Source of the DNA: Pyxidicoccus sp. MSG2
GTDB lineage: Bacteria > Myxococcota > Myxococcia > Myxococcales > Myxococcaceae
DNA: 64,000 nucleotides
Direction of reading: 5' to 3'
Assembly: GCF_026626705.1 (NCBI RefSeq)
Contig: NZ_JAPNKC010000001.1
Coordinates: 13,021,001 to 13,085,000 of the forward strand
Shown: positions 1 through 11,031 of the stretch, piece by piece
Numbering within the stretch: position 1 is the stretch's first letter
Layout of the letters: each line of letters starts with the position of its first letter
Notes under the pieces: generated by a model
Databases searched by the model: none
What the model was told of the DNA's origin: nothing
Seen by the model: only the letters and a program-made list of their open reading frames with translations
Translations under genes and position numbers: made by a program

Positions 1-2866
<2,866 letters not shown>

Positions 2867-3238
2867 GCGGAGCGCGGTCTCCTGGGGTTCCTCGCCCCAT
2901 GCTGCCCGGGGCCCCTCAAACGGTCCAGCGAGCCACGTCTTCACGGGCGACACGGCCACGCGGTGCCGGACCTGCCTCGCGATGGCACATGGCACATGTG
3001 CCAGGTGTGCCACCCGCGTGGAGTCCTGGGGGCCAGCGCGCTCGACACAGGGGCCGGCTTCAGGCCCGCTTTCAGAGGAGGATTCGTCCGCGCGATGTCT
3101 CGAATGGAGTCCGCGGCCCCCGAGGCAGGCGCGCGGGCACGGGCCTTGCTCATGGGTCCACGCAGATGGCGAACACCGCCGGGCACACCGGACGGGGCGT
3201 CATCCCAGGCAGTCCACCCGAACCCCAAGGAAGAAAAA
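2867..3238. other. 372-bp divergent intergenic region
   Basis: Gap between the leftward kinase and the rightward secreted-protein gene. Open frames cross it but lack start signals and sensible products. It holds a four-half-site palindrome (2983-3012) and a Shine-Dalgarno-like AAGGAAG at 3227-3233 serving the ATG at 3239. I see no RNA gene. Confidence 0.6.
2983..3012. promoter_or_regulatory. Four-half-site nested palindrome (TGGCACA x2, TGTGCCA x2)
   Basis: Two direct copies of TGGCACA (2983-2989, 2990-2996) are followed by two copies of its exact reverse complement TGTGCCA (2997-3003, 3006-3012), with GG between the last two. The inner pair forms a perfect 14-bp palindrome at 2990-3003. It lies 117 bp upstream of the leftward kinase start and 227 bp upstream of the rightward gene. 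The arrangement suits a dimer-of-dimers operator or a strong hairpin. No regulator is assigned. Confidence 0.5.
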
Positions 3239-3829
3239 ATGAGCACTCTCTCGCTGCTGAAGCGCGCCGCCATCGGTCTGTCCGTTGTCGCCCCCGTCGT
3301 GATGGCCATCCTCCCGGGCACCGCGAGCGCGTACCGTGCCTACCCCGCCGCCGGCTGCACCTACGAGACCGACTTCGTCGGCGACTACATCTGGTCGCTC
3401 GGCATTGGCAACCAGAGCGCCGTCGGCGGCGGAACCCCGCGCGCGCGCAACATCCGCTGCCCCATCATCGACGACAACTCCGGCGCCCCCAGCGCCACCA
3501 CGCCCAACGTGAGCTGGAGGCCCGCCGTCGCTTCCATCTACGTGACGGGCTACGACGGGCACAACGGCACCACCGACTACTACAACGCCCAGGCGACCGT
3601 CTGCTACGTGTTCAGGGAAGGCACGGGCTCCTCCTGCTCGACGCCCAAGGTGCTCCGCCCGATTGCCACTGACGTCACCTTCACGGGCCCGTTCCAGGTC
3701 GCGCTGGACGCGGCACAGGTCAACAAGCTGAAGGAGGCCTGGCAGGGCGACTACTCCTACGTCCAGATCCAGATCCCCCAGAACGGGCCGCTGGGCAACA
3801 GCGTCATCTACGGCTACTCGACCTACTAG
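3239..3829 (+). CDS. Secreted protein of unknown function
   Basis: A 196-residue exported protein. I place the start at ATG 3239 because AAGGAAG sits 5 nt upstream and a classical signal peptide follows (MSTLSLLKR, hydrophobic GLSVVAPVVMAILPG, cleavage after TASA near residue 29). The open frame continues upstream, but those codons have no secretion logic. The mature part is Tyr-, Asn- and Thr-rich with several cysteines (GCTYE, IRCPI, TVCYV, SSCST), suggesting a disulfide-stabilised beta-rich extracellular domain. I do not recognise a family. A strong intrinsic terminator follows 27 nt after the stop, so it is probably monocistronic. Confidence 0.85.
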   Translation: MSTLSLLKRAAIGLSVVAPVVMAILPGTASAYRAYPAAGCTYETDFVGDYIWSLGIGNQSAVGGGTPRARNIRCPIIDDNSGAPSATTPNVSWRPAVASIYVTGYDGHNGTTDYYNAQATVCYVFREGTGSSCSTPKVLRPIATDVTFTGPFQVALDAAQVNKLKEAWQGDYSYVQIQIPQNGPLGNSVIYGYSTY

Positions 3830-3856
3830 GCCACCGCCCCACCCGCTCGCGTTGAC

Positions 3857-3898
3857 GCCCGGAGCGTGGGGGCGCGTGCCCCGCGCTCCGGGCTTTTT
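3857..3898 (+). terminator. Rho-independent terminator after the 3239 gene
   Basis: Ten-bp perfect stem GCCCGGAGCG (3857-3866) with CGCTCCGGGC (3884-3893), extended inward by a G-T pair and four G-C pairs, then TTTTT at 3894-3898. It ends only 15 nt before the ATG at 3913, separating the two genes. Confidence 0.85.
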
Positions 3899-3912
3899 CC
3901 CCTGGAGGAACC

Positions 3913-4563
3913 ATGTCTCTCTCGCTGAAGAGCCCCTGGCTGGCTGCCATCACCACCACCACCCTCGTCGCCGGCATCGCCTGGAGTCTCGGCCTGACGC
4001 CCGGCCCCACCACCCCTTCCGCACCCGCACCCGAGCCGGTGCTCGCGCCCAGCCCCGTCGCCCCCAGCGCCTCCGCGGACAGTGCGCGCATTCGCCAGTT
4101 GGAGCAGCAGGTGGAACAGCTCGCCCAGCGGCTCGGCTCCGAGGAGGCAGCCCGCGCCAATGTCCCGCCCCCGCCCATGCCCCCGACTCCGGAGGAGCAG
4201 GTGCAGCGCCGCGAGGCCGGCATGGAGATGTTCGAGATGAAGGTGGACGCGTACCAGCAGGAGCGCCTGGACGCCGTGTGGGCGGACCCGGCGCGCAAGT
4301 CGCTGGAGACCAGCATGGGCACGCTCCTGGCGAGCCTGCCGGCGGAGCGGCGCGGAAACCTGCTCGGCGTGGACTGCCGCACCCACTCCTGCATGGCCAC
4401 GCTGGAGTTCCCCAACTTCGCCGCCGCGAAGGACCAGTTTCCCCGCTTCGTGGAGCACATCTACGACGTGCCCTGCGGACGCACGGCCGTGCTCGACGAC
4501 ACGGAGGACCCGGCCGCGCCCCTGAAGGTGCGCGTCCTCTTCGACGAGTGCGCGCGCGACTGA
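3913..4563 (+). CDS. Membrane-anchored coiled-coil protein, unknown function
   Basis: A 216-residue protein preceded by GGAGG (start ATG 3913). An N-terminal hydrophobic segment (residues about 8-28, WLAAITTTTLVAGIAWSLGL) is an uncleaved signal or membrane anchor. A Pro/Ala linker follows (28-55), then a short coiled coil (RIRQLEQQVEQLAQRL, about 61-76), a second proline-rich stretch and a compact C-terminal domain with four cysteines (DCRTHSC, PCGR, ECARD). The layout suggests a periplasmic domain on a stalk. I do not recognise the family. It starts just after the terminator of the preceding gene, so its transcription would need read-through or a promoter inside that gene. Confidence 0.75.
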   Translation: MSLSLKSPWLAAITTTTLVAGIAWSLGLTPGPTTPSAPAPEPVLAPSPVAPSASADSARIRQLEQQVEQLAQRLGSEEAARANVPPPPMPPTPEEQVQRREAGMEMFEMKVDAYQQERLDAVWADPARKSLETSMGTLLASLPAERRGNLLGVDCRTHSCMATLEFPNFAAAKDQFPRFVEHIYDVPCGRTAVLDDTEDPAAPLKVRVLFDECARD

Positions 4564-4635
4564 GGCCCACATGCGACTCGCTCACACATACCGCTGCCGA
4601 TGTGACCGAAACGCAACAGCCGGGGTCCACGTTTA

Positions 4636-4649
4636 GCGGAATTTTCCGC
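4636..4649. promoter_or_regulatory. Short inverted repeat upstream of the 4675 protease
   Basis: GCGGAA and TTCCGC arms separated by two T, 26 bp before ATG 4675, followed by an AT-rich ATATAT. A similar arrangement (CAGCGG, six bases, CCGCTG, then ACGTAT) occurs at 14333-14350 upstream of the kinase at 14391. This may be a shared promoter element, but the evidence is only visual. Confidence 0.25.
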
Positions 4650-4674
4650 CATATATCCTGAGAGTCGGAGTCAC

Positions 4675-5553
4675 ATGCGTATCGCTGGAAAGACGGTTGT
4701 GGCCCTGGGGGCAATTGCCGCGATGACCGGCTGCGGCCCCGTGGACGAGACGGAGCAGCAGGACACGCAGGCCGCGGTGGTGGATGCCCGCAACTGCGGT
4801 GCCCAGGAGTTCAACCAGGACGAGGTGGCGGCGATCGAAGCCCGCTACGAGGCGGCTCGGGCGGTGCAGGCGATGGGTGGCACGGTCCACGCCGCGGCCA
4901 TCTCCATCCCCGTCTATTTCCACGTCATCCGTGACGCGAGCGGCAACGGCGGCGTGACGACCACGCAGATCGACAACCAGATCACCGTCCTGAACCAGGC
5001 CTACGCGTCGAGCGGCGTCAGCTTCACCCTGGCCGGGGTGGACTACACCAACAACTCCCAGTGGTACACCTGCACTGGCGGCGGGTGTGAGACGAAGATG
5101 AAGAAGGCGCTGCGCAAGGGCAGCGCGGACGACCTCAACTTCTACACCAACAACATGGGCCAGGGTCTGCTCGGCTGGGCGACCTTCCCCTGGAGCTACG
5201 CCAGCGCTTCGACCTCGGATGGCGTGGTCGTCCTCCAGAGCTCGCTGCCGGGTGGCTCTGCGACCAACTACAATCAGGGCGACACAGGCACCCACGAGGT
5301 CGGCCACTGGATGGGCCTGTACCACACGTTCCAGGGCGGCTGCACCAGCCCCGGCGACAGCGTGGATGACACGCCGTTCGAGGCCTCCCCGGCCTCCGGC
5401 TGCCCCTCCGGCCGCGACACCTGCACCACCGCCGGCGTGGACCCCATCACCAACTTCATGGACTACACCTACGACTCCTGCATGAACACGTTCAGCGCGG
5501 GCCAGAACAGCCGCATGAACAGCATGTGGACCACGTACCGCGCGGGCAAGTAG
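4675..5553 (+). CDS. Zinc metalloprotease, M43B (pappalysin/cytophagalysin-like)
   Basis: Secreted metzincin endopeptidase of 292 residues. The N-terminus is a lipoprotein-type signal (MRIAGKTVVALGAIAAMTGC, lipobox AMTGC, Cys20). The catalytic zinc motif HEVGHWMGLYH sits near residues 205-215, followed by a cysteine-rich loop (GGCTSPGDSVDDTP) and the Met-turn region NFMDYTYDSC; this layout is characteristic of the M43B family. The propeptide is short. No binding or sorting domains follow the catalytic domain. Likely an extracellular or outer-membrane protease used in predation or nutrient scavenging (inference). An intrinsic terminator follows. Confidence 0.9.
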   Translation: MRIAGKTVVALGAIAAMTGCGPVDETEQQDTQAAVVDARNCGAQEFNQDEVAAIEARYEAARAVQAMGGTVHAAAISIPVYFHVIRDASGNGGVTTTQIDNQITVLNQAYASSGVSFTLAGVDYTNNSQWYTCTGGGCETKMKKALRKGSADDLNFYTNNMGQGLLGWATFPWSYASASTSDGVVVLQSSLPGGSATNYNQGDTGTHEVGHWMGLYHTFQGGCTSPGDSVDDTPFEASPASGCPSGRDTCTTAGVDPITNFMDYTYDSCMNTFSAGQNSRMNSMWTTYRAGK

Positions 5554-5588
5554 TCCCCGCCTGCAACAACGCATGTCCCGGAAGTGCG

Positions 5589-5627
5589 CAACGGGCCTCT
5601 CACGCAGGTGGGTGGCCCGTTGTTCTT
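5589..5627 (+). terminator. Intrinsic terminator after the M43 protease
   Basis: Nine-bp perfect stem CAACGGGCC (5589-5597) with GGCCCGTTG (5614-5622), followed by the T-rich TTCTT. It lies in the 129-bp gap between the convergent protease and deaminase genes. Confidence 0.75.
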
Positions 5628-5682
5628 GGCGGAGCTCACCACCGCTATTTCGACGGTTGGAGCTCCGGAGGCATGTGGACGG

Positions 5683-6150
5683 CTACTTCTTCGTGGCTGC
5701 ACGCCAGAGCTCATAGAGCTCCACCGCGCCCCCGGACTGGACCGGCATGTGGACGGGCTTCAGGCGCTGCTCCGCGGGCGGCCTTGCCAGCTCGGCATGG
5801 ATGGCGGCGGTCGACAGTCCGTAGGGCTCGCCGTCCGCGTTCGAGTAGGCAAACGCGACCTGCTCGATGCCTGCCATCCGCATGGCCGCGAAGCACATCG
5901 GGCAGGGCTGACCGCTCGCATACACGGCGCAGCCGTCGAGACGTGGCGTGCCCAGCGCCTGGCCCGCGGCGCGGAGCGCGAGGAGCTCCGCGTGGGCGGT
6001 CGGGTCGTGGGTGGCCTGCGTCTCGTTGACGCCGCGCGCGATGACCTGGCCGTCCTTGACGACGACGGCGCCGAAAGGCCGCCCGCCATGGCGGACGTTG
6101 TCGCGCGCGAGCCCAATCGCTTCGAGGAGATGGTCCTTGGGCGATGACAT
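5683..6150 (-). CDS. Guanine deaminase-like nucleoside deaminase
   Basis: A cytosolic zinc-dependent purine deaminase of the CDA fold, 155 residues, matching the usual length of small bacterial guanine deaminases. The zinc ligands and catalytic Glu are visible: HAE (His53, Glu55) and PCPMC (Cys83, Cys86). The region after the second motif (YGLSTAAIHAELARPPAEQR) resembles GuaD more than TadA, so guanine to xanthine is the favoured reaction; another nucleobase or tRNA adenosine is possible. I chose ATG 6150 because GGAGG lies 5 nt upstream, while the upstream ATG 6162 has the same type of signal only 1 nt away. Transcribed alone, divergent from the sigma factor at 6395. Confidence 0.85.
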   Translation of the reverse strand: MSSPKDHLLEAIGLARDNVRHGGRPFGAVVVKDGQVIARGVNETQATHDPTAHAELLALRAAGQALGTPRLDGCAVYASGQPCPMCFAAMRMAGIEQVAFAYSNADGEPYGLSTAAIHAELARPPAEQRLKPVHMPVQSGGAVELYELWRAATKK

Positions 6151-6235
6151 GAATGCCTCCATGCCTCCGGACCGGATGGGGCGAAAGAAGTTTGTTTCGC
6201 TCCTGTCGTGGAGTCATCCCTCCCGGAGCGCCCTG

Positions 6236-6254
6236 CCACGTGCGGAGCACGTGG
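6236..6254. promoter_or_regulatory. Perfect 8+3+8 inverted repeat
   Basis: CCACGTGC (6236-6243), gga, GCACGTGG (6247-6254). Each arm contains a CACGTG core. It sits in the divergent gap between the deaminase (start 6150) and the sigma factor (start 6395). A weaker pair GCGAAA/TTTCGC lies at 6181-6200. It is a candidate operator for one or both genes. Confidence 0.45.
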
Positions 6255-6394
6255 GTCCCGTCAACACTCCTCCTCGGCACGTCTGCACCAGCCCCCCACC
6301 CGCCTCTGGCCCCTATCCGCCCTATACTTGGTGCCGTGAATACACGTGGCCCCGGCCCCGTTGAATCAGGGGCTTGATGTCAGGAGTGCTTGGG

Positions 6395-7291
6395 ATGCAT
6401 GGGGCTGATTCCGAGTCCTTCGAGAGGGTGTTGCAGTCCGCCGGCGAGCTGTCCTCCGCCCGCCTCCGTGAGACTCCGGGAGCCAGAGAGGCCGTGGAGC
6501 GAGCCCTCTCCCAGGCCGCGGCCCTCCACGACGCCGCGCCCGAGCCGGGGGCCTTCGCGCGACACCTCGGGGCCCTGCTTTCGCGGGCGGTGGACCCGAT
6601 GCTCGCGCTGGAGCGACTGCATGCCCGGGACCTCGCGCTCGCGCTCTCCTGCGCACAGGGGCTGCCGGCGGCCCGTGCGCTCCTGGAGCAGGAGGTCCTC
6701 CTCAAGCTGCGCGTTCCCCTGTCTCGCATCCATCCCTCGCCGGTGTTCGCGGACGAGGTGCTGCAGGTGCTCCGGGCCAACCTCTTGATGCCTCGCGCGG
6801 AAACACCCTCACGGCTGCTCGGCTACGCGGGCGTGGGCCCGCTGCTGCACTGGGTGAGCATCTCCGCCACGCGGCTCGCGCTGCGGATGCGCAAGGCCCA
6901 GGGAGAAGAATCGCAAGTCGACGCCGAGGTGCTCGCCGCGCACCCCGCGCCGGGAGGGCTGGAGCTGGGCTTCGTCCGGGAGGAGGCCCGAGGGCATGTG
7001 CGCGCGGCCTTCATCCGGGCGGTGGCCTCGCTGGATGACGAGGACCGGGAGTTGCTGCGACTGCACTTCGTCGAGCGCCTCTCCCTGGAGCGCATGGGCG
7101 CCCTGTTCGGCCTGCACAAGTCCACCCTCTCACGCCGGCTCTCCGCGGTGCAGGCGCTGCTGGAGAAGCGGACGCGGCGCGCGCTCGCCGAACGCCTGTC
7201 GCTGCCCGAGCCCGAAGTGAACAGCCTGATGCGCGCCATCCAGGGCCGGCTGGACCTGAGCCTCTCGGGCCTGCTGGCAGCGCGCGAATGA
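6395..7291 (+). CDS. Sigma-70 family factor, Myxococcales-type (module 1)
   Basis: An alternative RNA polymerase sigma factor of 298 residues. Regions seen: a long N-terminal extension (about 1-95), a sigma region 2-like part around LLGYAGVGPLLHWVSISATR (about 140-160), and a region 4 helix-turn-helix in the second half (LDDEDRELLRLHFVERLSLE ... LFGLHKSTLSRRLSAVQ). The C-terminal tail (PEVNSLMRAIQGRLDLSLSG) parallels that of the paralogue at 17564. These fit the sigma-70 group I remember as specific to Myxococcales (TIGR03001). I chose ATG 6395 because AGGAG lies 8 nt upstream; ATG 6377 is possible. The stop overlaps the kinase start by ATGA, so the two proteins are translationally coupled and probably work together. 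Confidence 0.85.
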   Translation: MHGADSESFERVLQSAGELSSARLRETPGAREAVERALSQAAALHDAAPEPGAFARHLGALLSRAVDPMLALERLHARDLALALSCAQGLPAARALLEQEVLLKLRVPLSRIHPSPVFADEVLQVLRANLLMPRAETPSRLLGYAGVGPLLHWVSISATRLALRMRKAQGEESQVDAEVLAAHPAPGGLELGFVREEARGHVRAAFIRAVASLDDEDRELLRLHFVERLSLERMGALFGLHKSTLSRRLSAVQALLEKRTRRALAERLSLPEPEVNSLMRAIQGRLDLSLSGLLAARE

Positions 7292-10200
7292 GCTGCCCCG
7301 ACGAGAACACGCTCTCGGGCTATGCGAGCGGAGCGTTGGACCCCCAGGGAACGACCACCGTGCGCCAGCATGTCGCAGGCTGCTCGGAGTGCCGGAGCGT
7401 GCTCGCCGCGCTGGGCGGGCTGGAGACGCCTCCTCCGCGGGTCGACACAGGGCTGCTCGTCTCCGGCGCGCGCGTGGGGCGGTACATGGTGCTCGGTCTG
7501 CTCGGCGAAGGAGGCATGGGGCGCGTCCATGCCGCCTATGACCCAGAGCTGGACCGCAAGGTGGCGCTCAAGCTGCTGAACCTCGCGAGACTCGGGGAGG
7601 GCTCTCTTGCCCAGGCGCGTCAGCGACTGGAGCGCGAGGCCCGCACGATGGCCCGGCTGTCGCACCCTCATGTCGCCCGACTGCACGACGTGGGGGAGTT
7701 CCAGGGGCAGCTCTTCCTGGTGATGGAGCTCGTCGAAGGAGGCACGCTCCGGCGGTGGCTGGCGGAGAAGCCGCGCACGCGCCGGGAAATCCTCGCGCGC
7801 TTCATCCAGGCGGCGGATGGGCTCGCGGCCACCCACGCGCTGGGCATCATCCACCGCGACTTCAAGCCCGACAACGTCCTGCTGACGCGCGACGGGCAGG
7901 TGCGCATCACCGACTTCGGCCTGGCCAACGCGGCGGTGGCGCTGGAGCCTCCTCGGGAGGACGTGGCCTTCGTCTCCGGCGAAGCGCCGCTCACCCTCAC
8001 CGGGGCGTTCCTGGGGACTCCCGCCTATTGCGCGCCGGAGCAGCTTCGCGGAGAGCGGGGGGATGCCCGCTCGGACCAGTTCGCCTTCTGCGTCGCGCTC
8101 TACGAGGCGCTCAACGGGCAGCGGCCCTTCGCGGGAGCCACGCGCGAGGAGCTCCTGTCGTCCATGGTGCGCCAGGAGGTGCGCCCCGAGAAGAGCGGTG
8201 TGCCCTCGTGGCTCAAGGCCGTGGTCCGGCGAGGACTCTCCGTGGACCCGTCGCGGCGCTTCGAGTCCATGCAGGTTCTGCGGGCCCGCCTCTCGCGAGA
8301 GACAGAGGCCTGGAAGCGCAGCGCCGTCACGGCGGTGCTCGCGGGAGGACTGGTGGGCCTGGGGTTCCTCGTGCTGGGGCCTTCATCGGCGACGCCGAGC
8401 GAGGCCTGCCAGGGCAGTGAGCGGCACCTCGCGGGCATCTGGGACCCGGCCGTGCGTGAGTCCACGCGTCAGGCCTTCCTGAGGACGAAGGACCCCGCGG
8501 CCGTGGCCTCGTTCCAGGCCGTGGCCTCCACGCTGGAGCGGTGGACCCAGGACTGGACGCGTGCGCATCAGTCCGCGTGCGAGGCGACTCACGTCTTCGG
8601 CGAGCAGTCGGAAGCGGCGCTGGGGCTTCGGATGACGTGTCTGGACCAGCGGCTGGGAGAGCTGTCACGGCTGACGATGGCGCTCCAGGGCGCGGACGCG
8701 CGGACGGTGGAGCGGGGCTTCGGGCTGGGGGCCTCGCTCGGCGGCGTGGGCCGATGCGCGGACGTGCGGACGTTGCAGGAGGCCGTGTCTCCGCCGGAGG
8801 ACCCGAAGGCGCGCGCGGAGGTGGACGCGGTGCGCGCGGAGCTCGCGAAGGCGAACGCGGAGATGCTCGCGGGCCATCCCGCCGAGGCGCTGCGAATCGC
8901 CCTGCCCGCCCGCGAGCGTGCGCTCGCCACCCGCCACCGGCCCCTGGAGGCAGAGGCGAATCACCTCTGCGCGCGATTGCAGGAGGACACCGAAGCCTTC
9001 GGGGACGCGCGCGCGTCCCTGGCCCAGGCGTCGCTGGCGGCCGAAGCGGGGCGGCACCTGGGCGTGCTCGCGCGGGTGCTGATTGCCCAGGCCTGGCTGC
9101 ATGGGTACGGCTTGGGGCGCCCCCAGGAGGCGTGGCCCTTCTTCCAGCGCGCCCGTGCCGTGGCGGAGACGCTGCGAGACGCCGATCTGGACCTCCTGCT
9201 GAACCAGATGCAGGCGGAATTGCTGGAGCAGGAGGGCCGCTTCGCGGAGGCGGAGCCGCTGCTGCGTGCGACGCTGGAGACCGCCACCGCGCGGGGCCTG
9301 ACGTCGGCGCGCGCGGAGCTGAGCGGCCGGCTGGGCCTGCTGGCCAGGCAACAGGGGCGGCTGCTGGAGGCGAAGCGCTGGCTGGAGGAGGCGCTGCGGG
9401 TCCATGAGACGCACTTCGGCGCGGCGCACCGGGACACGGGACGAACCCTGGTGAACCTGGGGGGCACGCTGGCCCAACTGGGTGAGCTGGCGAGCGCCGA
9501 ATCCGTCCTCCTGCGGGCGCTCGAAATCCTCCGCCGGACGCTGGGCGAGGAGAACCTGTCGGTGGCCCGGACCTGGTCCAACCTGGCGCTCGTCTACTTC
9601 GAGTGGGGACATGGAGCCCAGGCGCGGGAGGCCGCGGAGAGGAGCTGGGCGGTGGCGCGCAAGAGCCTGGATGCCGACAGCCCGGTGCTGATGGGGATGA
9701 AGTCGAACCGGCTGGGCGTGCTGGGCGAACAGGGCGAGCGTTTGCCGGAGCTGGAGCATGCCCGAAGCCTCCTGGCGCAACACGCGCGTGTCTATGGCGC
9801 CACCCACCCGGAGGTGGCGCTGGATGCGCACGAGGTGGGCCGGCTGCTGCGCCTGATGGGGCGTCCGGACGAGGCACGCGACTTCCACTCGCGCGGCGTC
9901 TCGCTCCAGCGGCCTCTGGCCGACAAGGGCGAGGTGGATGGCGCGGGGCTGCGCTCCCTGGCGGATGCCCTCCTCTTCCTGGGGCAGGTAGACGAGGCCC
10001 GGCGTCATGTGGAGCAGGCGCTCGCGAGCATGGAGCGGGACCTGGGGCCTTCGTCGTCCGAGCGCATCGAGGCGCTGCTGCTGCTGGGGGACGTCCAGCT
10101 CGCGCGAGGCCAACCCGCCGAGGCCCTGGCGCCGCTGCGGACCGCGCTGGAGGTGCTCACGGTGCGGCAGGTGGTCTCCGCGCGCGTCCCGAGGGTGCGT

Positions 10201-10353
10201 CGTCGGCTCGCGCGGGCGCTCCGGCTGACGGGGGCGGTGGAAGAGTCCTGCAAGGAGGCGCGGCGCGCCTGGGAGGAGCTGGCCGTCTGGCGCAAGGCCT
10301 ATGCCCAGGAGACGACGGAGGCGCGAGCCGAGCTCGGGCACTGTCGAGGGTAG
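7288..10353 (+). CDS. Zinc-finger / Ser-Thr kinase / TPR protein (module 1)
   Basis: A 1021-residue multidomain regulator. Residues 1-45 form an anti-sigma-type zinc finger (Cys3, and H28-x3-C32-x2-C35). The kinase follows: GEGGMGRV near 73-80, VALKLL, catalytic HRDFKPDN near 188-195 (Phe replaces the usual Leu), DFGLAN, and APEQLRGERGDARSDQFAFC. One transmembrane helix lies near 345-366 (TAVLAGGLVGLGFLVLG). The remaining 650 residues are TPR-like repeats (for example HFGAAHRDTGRTLVNLGGTL), predicted outside the cytoplasm. The gene overlaps the sigma gene at 6395 by 4 bp. My inference is that the zinc finger binds the sigma factor and signals sensed by the TPR region control release through kinase activity. 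Confidence 0.92.
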   Translation: MSCPDENTLSGYASGALDPQGTTTVRQHVAGCSECRSVLAALGGLETPPPRVDTGLLVSGARVGRYMVLGLLGEGGMGRVHAAYDPELDRKVALKLLNLARLGEGSLAQARQRLEREARTMARLSHPHVARLHDVGEFQGQLFLVMELVEGGTLRRWLAEKPRTRREILARFIQAADGLAATHALGIIHRDFKPDNVLLTRDGQVRITDFGLANAAVALEPPREDVAFVSGEAPLTLTGAFLGTPAYCAPEQLRGERGDARSDQFAFCVALYEALNGQRPFAGATREELLSSMVRQEVRPEKSGVPSWLKAVVRRGLSVDPSRRFESMQVLRARLSRETEAWKRSAVTAVLAGGLVGLGFLVLGPSSATPSEACQGSERHLAGIWDPAVRESTRQAFLRTKDPAAVASFQAVASTLERWTQDWTRAHQSACEATHVFGEQSEAALGLRMTCLDQRLGELSRLTMALQGADARTVERGFGLGASLGGVGRCADVRTLQEAVSPPEDPKARAEVDAVRAELAKANAEMLAGHPAEALRIALPARERALATRHRPLEAEANHLCARLQEDTEAFGDARASLAQASLAAEAGRHLGVLARVLIAQAWLHGYGLGRPQEAWPFFQRARAVAETLRDADLDLLLNQMQAELLEQEGRFAEAEPLLRATLETATARGLTSARAELSGRLGLLARQQGRLLEAKRWLEEALRVHETHFGAAHRDTGRTLVNLGGTLAQLGELASAESVLLRALEILRRTLGEENLSVARTWSNLALVYFEWGHGAQAREAAERSWAVARKSLDADSPVLMGMKSNRLGVLGEQGERLPELEHARSLLAQHARVYGATHPEVALDAHEVGRLLRLMGRPDEARDFHSRGVSLQRPLADKGEVDGAGLRSLADALLFLGQVDEARRHVEQALASMERDLGPSSSERIEALLLLGDVQLARGQPAEALAPLRTALEVLTVRQVVSARVPRVRRRLARALRLTGAVEESCKEARRAWEELAVWRKAYAQETTEARAELGHCRG

Positions 10354-10535
10354 CGGTCGACTTCATGACGGGGCAGCCCCGCTGCCGCTGAGCCGGGTCC
10401 TGCACTCACGGTCGAATCGTGGTGCGCTGTCGTCCGATATCGTCCGAGCGCCTCGTTCTATCTGTGTCACCGGTTGCCTGCCGCGCTTCACGTCGGCGGC
10501 AGGGACCCACAACACACTGGAACGAGGTGCTTCGT

Positions 10536-10976
10536 ATGAAGTCATTCTTGAAGTGGGGAATGTCCGCTGTCCTGGCCACCATCGCGGCTCCGGCCCTGGC
10601 TCACGAGGATGCGACGGGTACGCAAACGGAGTTGGCACAGCTCGCGGGAATCGAGTCGGCACGGGCCGCCTGCTACATCGACACGACGGCGTGGGACGTG
10701 GCCACCCCTGACTACTGCTCCACCATCGTCTGGTGGCAGCCCAAGGCCACGGCGGTGTTCTCGGTCATCGGCATCGACCAGTCCTCCGGCCGGTACCAGC
10801 TCACGTACCTCGACAACAAGTGCTCGAGGGTCTGGTACACCACCCAGGAGGGCTGGATCTGCTCGCGCTCGATTGGCCCCTTCCGGGACCACACCCAGCG
10901 CGTGCAGGTGACCGACCTGCAGACGGGCCAGTCGGTCATCCTGTCCGCCATCGCCAACTACGAGACCGGCGCGTAG
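10536..10976 (+). CDS. Small secreted protein, unknown function
   Basis: A 146-residue exported protein. The open frame extends upstream, but ATG 10536 is the likely start: a GAGG element lies about 9 nt upstream and a signal peptide begins here (MKSFLKWGMSAVLATIAAPALA, cleavage before HED). The mature protein has four cysteines (ACYID, YCSTI, KCSRV, ICSRS) and many Trp/Tyr, which suggests a small disulfide-bonded beta domain. I do not recognise the family. It is separated from the kinase by 182 bp and is convergent with the K+ channel gene. Confidence 0.78.
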   Translation: MKSFLKWGMSAVLATIAAPALAHEDATGTQTELAQLAGIESARAACYIDTTAWDVATPDYCSTIVWWQPKATAVFSVIGIDQSSGRYQLTYLDNKCSRVWYTTQEGWICSRSIGPFRDHTQRVQVTDLQTGQSVILSAIANYETGA

Positions 10977-10987
10977 CGCCGCATCAC

Positions 10988-11020
10988 GGCACGGCACCTG
11001 GATGAGCAGGTCGCCGTGCC
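10988..11020. terminator. Possible bidirectional hairpin between convergent genes
   Basis: GGCACGGC (10988-10995) and GCCGTGCC (11013-11020) form an 8-bp stem, partly extended by ACCT/AGGT. There is no T-tract, so it is a weak terminator candidate between the stop at 10976 and the stop of the leftward channel gene at 11032. Confidence 0.4.
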
Positions 11021-11031
11021 ATCTCCGCGGG

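Noticed and set aside
2983..3012. Sigma-54 promoter suggested by TGGCAC
   Set aside because: The -12 element (TTGC at the correct spacing) is absent on both strands. The repeats are better seen as a palindrome.
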